From contig JAGFXG010000062.1 in NCBI GenBank assembly GCA_017860985.1, positions 1-6,846 of the forward strand: a DNA stretch of 6,846 nt, given 5' to 3'. Each line of letters begins with the position of its first letter. Positions within the stretch are counted from its first letter, which is position 1. Shown here piece by piece: positions 5,129 through 6,846 of this stretch. Made by a program: the position numbers and the translations under genes. The DNA is from Deltaproteobacteria bacterium. GTDB taxonomy: Bacteria > Desulfobacterota > Syntrophia > Syntrophales > Smithellaceae. Below the pieces are notes generated by a model, which was not told where the DNA came from, searched no databases, and worked only from the letters and a program-made list of their open reading frames with translations.

Positions 5129-5986
5129 ATGGAAATTAAAAAAATATGTGTGCTGGGTGCGGGCCTGATGGGCAATGGCATCGCACAGGTTTGCGCCGCG
5201 GCAGGCTTCGACGTGACCCTCAGGGACATTGAACAGAGGTTTATCGATGGCGGCATGAACACCATTAAAAAGAACCTGAGCCGTGATGCGGAAAAGGGCA
5301 AGATCACCAAAGAGCAGTTGGATGCAATTCTGGGACGGATCAAGCCGACGCTTGATCTGAAGGAAGCGGCCTCGGAGGCCGATATTGTTGTGGAAGTGGT
5401 CATAGAGCTCATGGATCTGAAGAAAAAAGTTTATGCGGAACTGGAAGCTGTTGTCCCTGCGCACTGCCTGTTTTTTACCAACACCTCGGGCCTGAGCATT
5501 ACGGAAATGGCCTCGATTACGAATCGGCCGGATCGTTTTATCGGCACTCATTTTTTCAACCCGGTTCCGGTGATGCGCTTGCTGGAAGTGATCCGCGGGC
5601 AGCAGACGTCGGATGAGACAGTGGAGATTGCCAAAGCCTGGGGAAAGAAAATCGGCAAGGAAGTCGTGATGGTGAATGAAGCGCCGGCCTTTGTTGTCAA
5701 CAGGATTTTATGCTCCATGATTAACGAAGCTTTCTTTGTGCTTGATGAGGGTCTCGCTACGGCTGAGGATATTGATAAGGCGATGCAGCTCGGCTGCAAT
5801 CACCCCATCGGGCCTCTGGCGCTGGGCGACCTGATTGGTCTGGACACGCAGCTTCGGATTTGTGAAGGGATGCACCGGGAACTGGGCGATAAATACCGGC
5901 CGTCGCCTCTTTTGAGGAAACTGGTTCGTGCCGGGAACCTCGGGCGAAAATCCGGCCGCGGTGTCTATGACTACAGCAAGAAATAA
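5129..5986 (+). CDS. hbd: 3-hydroxybutyryl-CoA (3-hydroxyacyl-CoA) dehydrogenase
   Basis: A 285-residue cytosolic enzyme that interconverts acetoacetyl-CoA and 3-hydroxybutyryl-CoA (or longer homologues) with NAD(P)H. The N-terminal Rossmann domain shows [11 protein letters not shown] (10-20). The active-site residues have the spacing known from the family (mammalian Ser137, His158, Glu170, Asn208): Ser120 in NTSGLS, His141 in GTHFFNP, Glu153 in LLEVIRG and Asn191 in VNRILC. The C-terminal dimerisation domain has [17 protein letters not shown] and ends in the [11 protein letters not shown] signature. Length fits clostridial Hbd and PaaH (about 280). ATG 5129 is chosen for GGAGG at 5119-5123 and the family N-terminus; upstream in-frame ATGs lie in the ribosome site or in the repeat. 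It stands as a single gene with its own terminator. The role is fatty or aromatic acid beta-oxidation or the reverse butyrate pathway; direction cannot be told. Confidence 0.93.
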   Translation: MEIKKICVLGAGLMGNGIAQVCAAAGFDVTLRDIEQRFIDGGMNTIKKNLSRDAEKGKITKEQLDAILGRIKPTLDLKEAASEADIVVEVVIELMDLKKKVYAELEAVVPAHCLFFTNTSGLSITEMASITNRPDRFIGTHFFNPVPVMRLLEVIRGQQTSDETVEIAKAWGKKIGKEVVMVNEAPAFVVNRILCSMINEAFFVLDEGLATAEDIDKAMQLGCNHPIGPLALGDLIGLDTQLRICEGMHRELGDKYRPSPLLRKLVRAGNLGRKSGRGVYDYSKK

Positions 5987-6006
5987 CCGGATGTAAATCA
6001 ATCATG

Positions 6007-6041
6007 CGGTGGCCATCGTTCAAACGAGGCCGCCGTTTTTT
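6007..6041 (+). terminator. Strong intrinsic terminator after hbd
   Basis: CGGTGGCC (6007-6014) pairs with GGCCGCCG (6028-6035, one G-U); inside, after a single bulged A, TCGT-TCAA-ACGA adds four pairs. Six T follow (6036-6041). It begins 20 bases after the hbd stop. It lies between convergent genes, but on the minus strand no T-run follows the stem, so it serves mainly hbd. Confidence 0.9.
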
Positions 6042-6057
6042 ACCGGAAAAAAAGACA

Positions 6058-6717
6058 TCAACTTTTATTGGCCGCAGTTTTCAGGGCAGCGATGGTTTGT
6101 GTGTAGTCGGCAGTGCCGAATACCGCGGCGCCCGCGACAAGCACATCAGCGCCGGCCTGTGCAATTGAGGCGATATTCGCAAGATTGACGCCGCCATCCA
6201 CTTCCAGCAGGGGCTTTTGTGGAAGCTTCGCCATCATCGCACTTGCCCGCGTGATTTTATCCAGAGAACTTTTGATAAACCGCTGTCCTCCAAATCCGGG
6301 GTTGACTGACATAATCAGCAGAAGGTCAATATCAGGAAGAATTTCTTCGATTTGCGATATCGGCGTTGCCGGATTTAAAGAAACACCAGCCTTTTTTCCA
6401 GCATTTTTGATGAGTTCCACGGTGCGGTGAAGATGACTGGCCGCCTCCACGTGGACCGTAATGTAATCGGCGCCGGCAGCGGCGAAGGATTCAATATATC
6501 GATCCGGATTCTTGATCATCAGATGCACGTCAAATGGCAGTGTGGTGGACTTGCGCAGAGCGCCGATAATGGCCGGTCCCATGGTAATATTGGGGACGAA
6601 ATGGCCATCCATGACGTCGACGTGAATCCAGTCTGCACCGGCTTTTTCCACAGCAGTGATTTCTTCGCCAAGTTTTGATCCATTGGCCGAGAGAATCGAA
6701 GGGGCAATAAGTTTCAT
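6058..6717 (-). CDS. rpe: Ribulose-phosphate 3-epimerase
   Basis: A 219-residue TIM-barrel metalloenzyme that interconverts ribulose 5-phosphate and xylulose 5-phosphate in the pentose phosphate pathway. Motifs in order: the IAPSILSAN strand (4-12) with catalytic-site Ser, [12 protein letters not shown] (32-43) with metal ligands His32 and Asp34, DVHLMI with His65, [11 protein letters not shown] (137-147) phosphate-loop region, and LEVDGGV with catalytic Asp174, then VAGAAVFG (194-201), which binds phosphate. Length fits the family. ATG 6717 is chosen because AGAGGAG lies eight bases upstream and the protein begins MKLIAPSIL as usual; the longer frame to 6774 would run across the promoter. 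It is convergent with hbd and appears to be transcribed from its own promoter. Confidence 0.96.
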   Translation of the reverse strand: MKLIAPSILSANGSKLGEEITAVEKAGADWIHVDVMDGHFVPNITMGPAIIGALRKSTTLPFDVHLMIKNPDRYIESFAAAGADYITVHVEAASHLHRTVELIKNAGKKAGVSLNPATPISQIEEILPDIDLLLIMSVNPGFGGQRFIKSSLDKITRASAMMAKLPQKPLLEVDGGVNLANIASIAQAGADVLVAGAAVFGTADYTQTIAALKTAANKS

Positions 6718-6725
6718 GGAATTTT

Positions 6726-6732
6726 CTCCTCT
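6726..6732 (-). promoter_or_regulatory. Ribosome binding site of rpe
   Basis: On the minus strand AGAGGAG ends eight bases before ATG 6717, which settles the start against the longer frame opening at 6774. Confidence 0.8.
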
Positions 6733-6743
6733 GTCATAGAGTA

Positions 6744-6770
6744 AATATACCAAAGCATTGAACCTGTCAA
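6744..6770 (-). promoter_or_regulatory. Promoter of rpe
   Basis: On the minus strand a perfect TTGACA (6765-6770) is followed after 15 bases by TATATT (6744-6749, 5 of 6). The spacer is two bases shorter than ideal; a 17-base spacer would use the poorer TATTTA. The leader to the rpe start would be about 20 bases. Confidence 0.55.
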
Positions 6771-6772
6771 CC

Positions 6773-6811
6773 AATAGAGGCTATTAGGCCGTTAGGCTGT
6801 AGGCTTTTAGG
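6773..6811. repeat. Degenerate TAGGC short repeats next to an inverted repeat
   Basis: AATAG-AGG-CTATT (6773-6785) is a perfect inverted repeat three bases upstream of the rpe -35 box. It merges into TAGGC copies at 6785-6789, 6793-6797 and 6800-6804, and TAGG at 6808-6811, spaced 7-8 bases. It could be simple-sequence drift or a small operator array. Confidence 0.4.
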
Positions 6812-6833
6812 TCAAGAGGATGGGCGCTCTTGC

Positions 6834-6846
6834 CACCCAGAGGGTG
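6834..6846. repeat. Inverted repeat cut by the window edge
   Basis: CACCC (6834-6838) and GGGTG (6842-6846) flank AGA and end at the last base of the window. It may be part of a longer hairpin, such as the terminator of the next gene, but this cannot be decided here. Confidence 0.25.

Noticed and set aside
6718..6774. 19-residue N-terminal extension of rpe
   Set aside because: It would cover the promoter and ribosome site; the shorter start matches the family exactly.

Overview
The window reads as ordinary chromosome of an anaerobic deltaproteobacterium (Desulfobacterota; Syntrophus/Smithella-like organisms are my best guess). This rests on the mix of genes: a GcvH next to a lipoyl-attachment enzyme, an S21 gene, a holA with an unusual insertion, a fermentative/beta-oxidation type 3-hydroxyacyl-CoA dehydrogenase, and a palindromic dispersed-repeat-like element. 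The taxonomic call is inference; no rRNA or other marker is present.

Left part (1-1567, + strand): the 3' end of an M24 (Xaa-Pro) aminopeptidase, interrupted by an in-frame TGA at 88-90 in its metal-site motif, then gcvH and a LipM/LplA-family acyltransferase. The three genes are tightly packed (19- and 9-base gaps) and look like one operon. The last two make a logical pair: a lipoyl carrier and an enzyme that loads octanoate or lipoate.

Middle (1568-4340, + strand): a 465-base non-coding stretch holds a good sigma-70-like promoter, a set of inverted repeats that could fold into a closed multibranch RNA, and a T-run hairpin. It lies just before rpsU, which starts at TTG behind a perfect AGGAGG. 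After rpsU come a LOG-family (Rossmann fold, PGGxGT) nucleotide hydrolase and holA (DNA polymerase III delta), probably cotranscribed. HolA carries about 90 extra residues in its N-terminal half.

Right part: a NYN/YacP-type putative nuclease gene on the minus strand overlaps the 3' end of holA by 17 bases (convergent). Next comes a spacer with an approximately 115-base imperfect-terminal-inverted-repeat element around a perfect palindrome, sitting in the probable leader of a 3-hydroxybutyryl-CoA dehydrogenase gene. That gene ends in a strong intrinsic terminator and faces rpe (ribulose-phosphate 3-epimerase), which runs on the minus strand from its own TTGACA promoter. The last 70 bases hold short degenerate TAGGC repeats and an inverted repeat cut by the window edge.

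The protein-coding genes are mostly housekeeping. The most interesting signals are the in-frame UGA in the peptidase, the structured region before rpsU, the palindromic element before hbd and the HolA insertion. I see no CRISPR array, tRNA, rRNA, transposase or phage gene.
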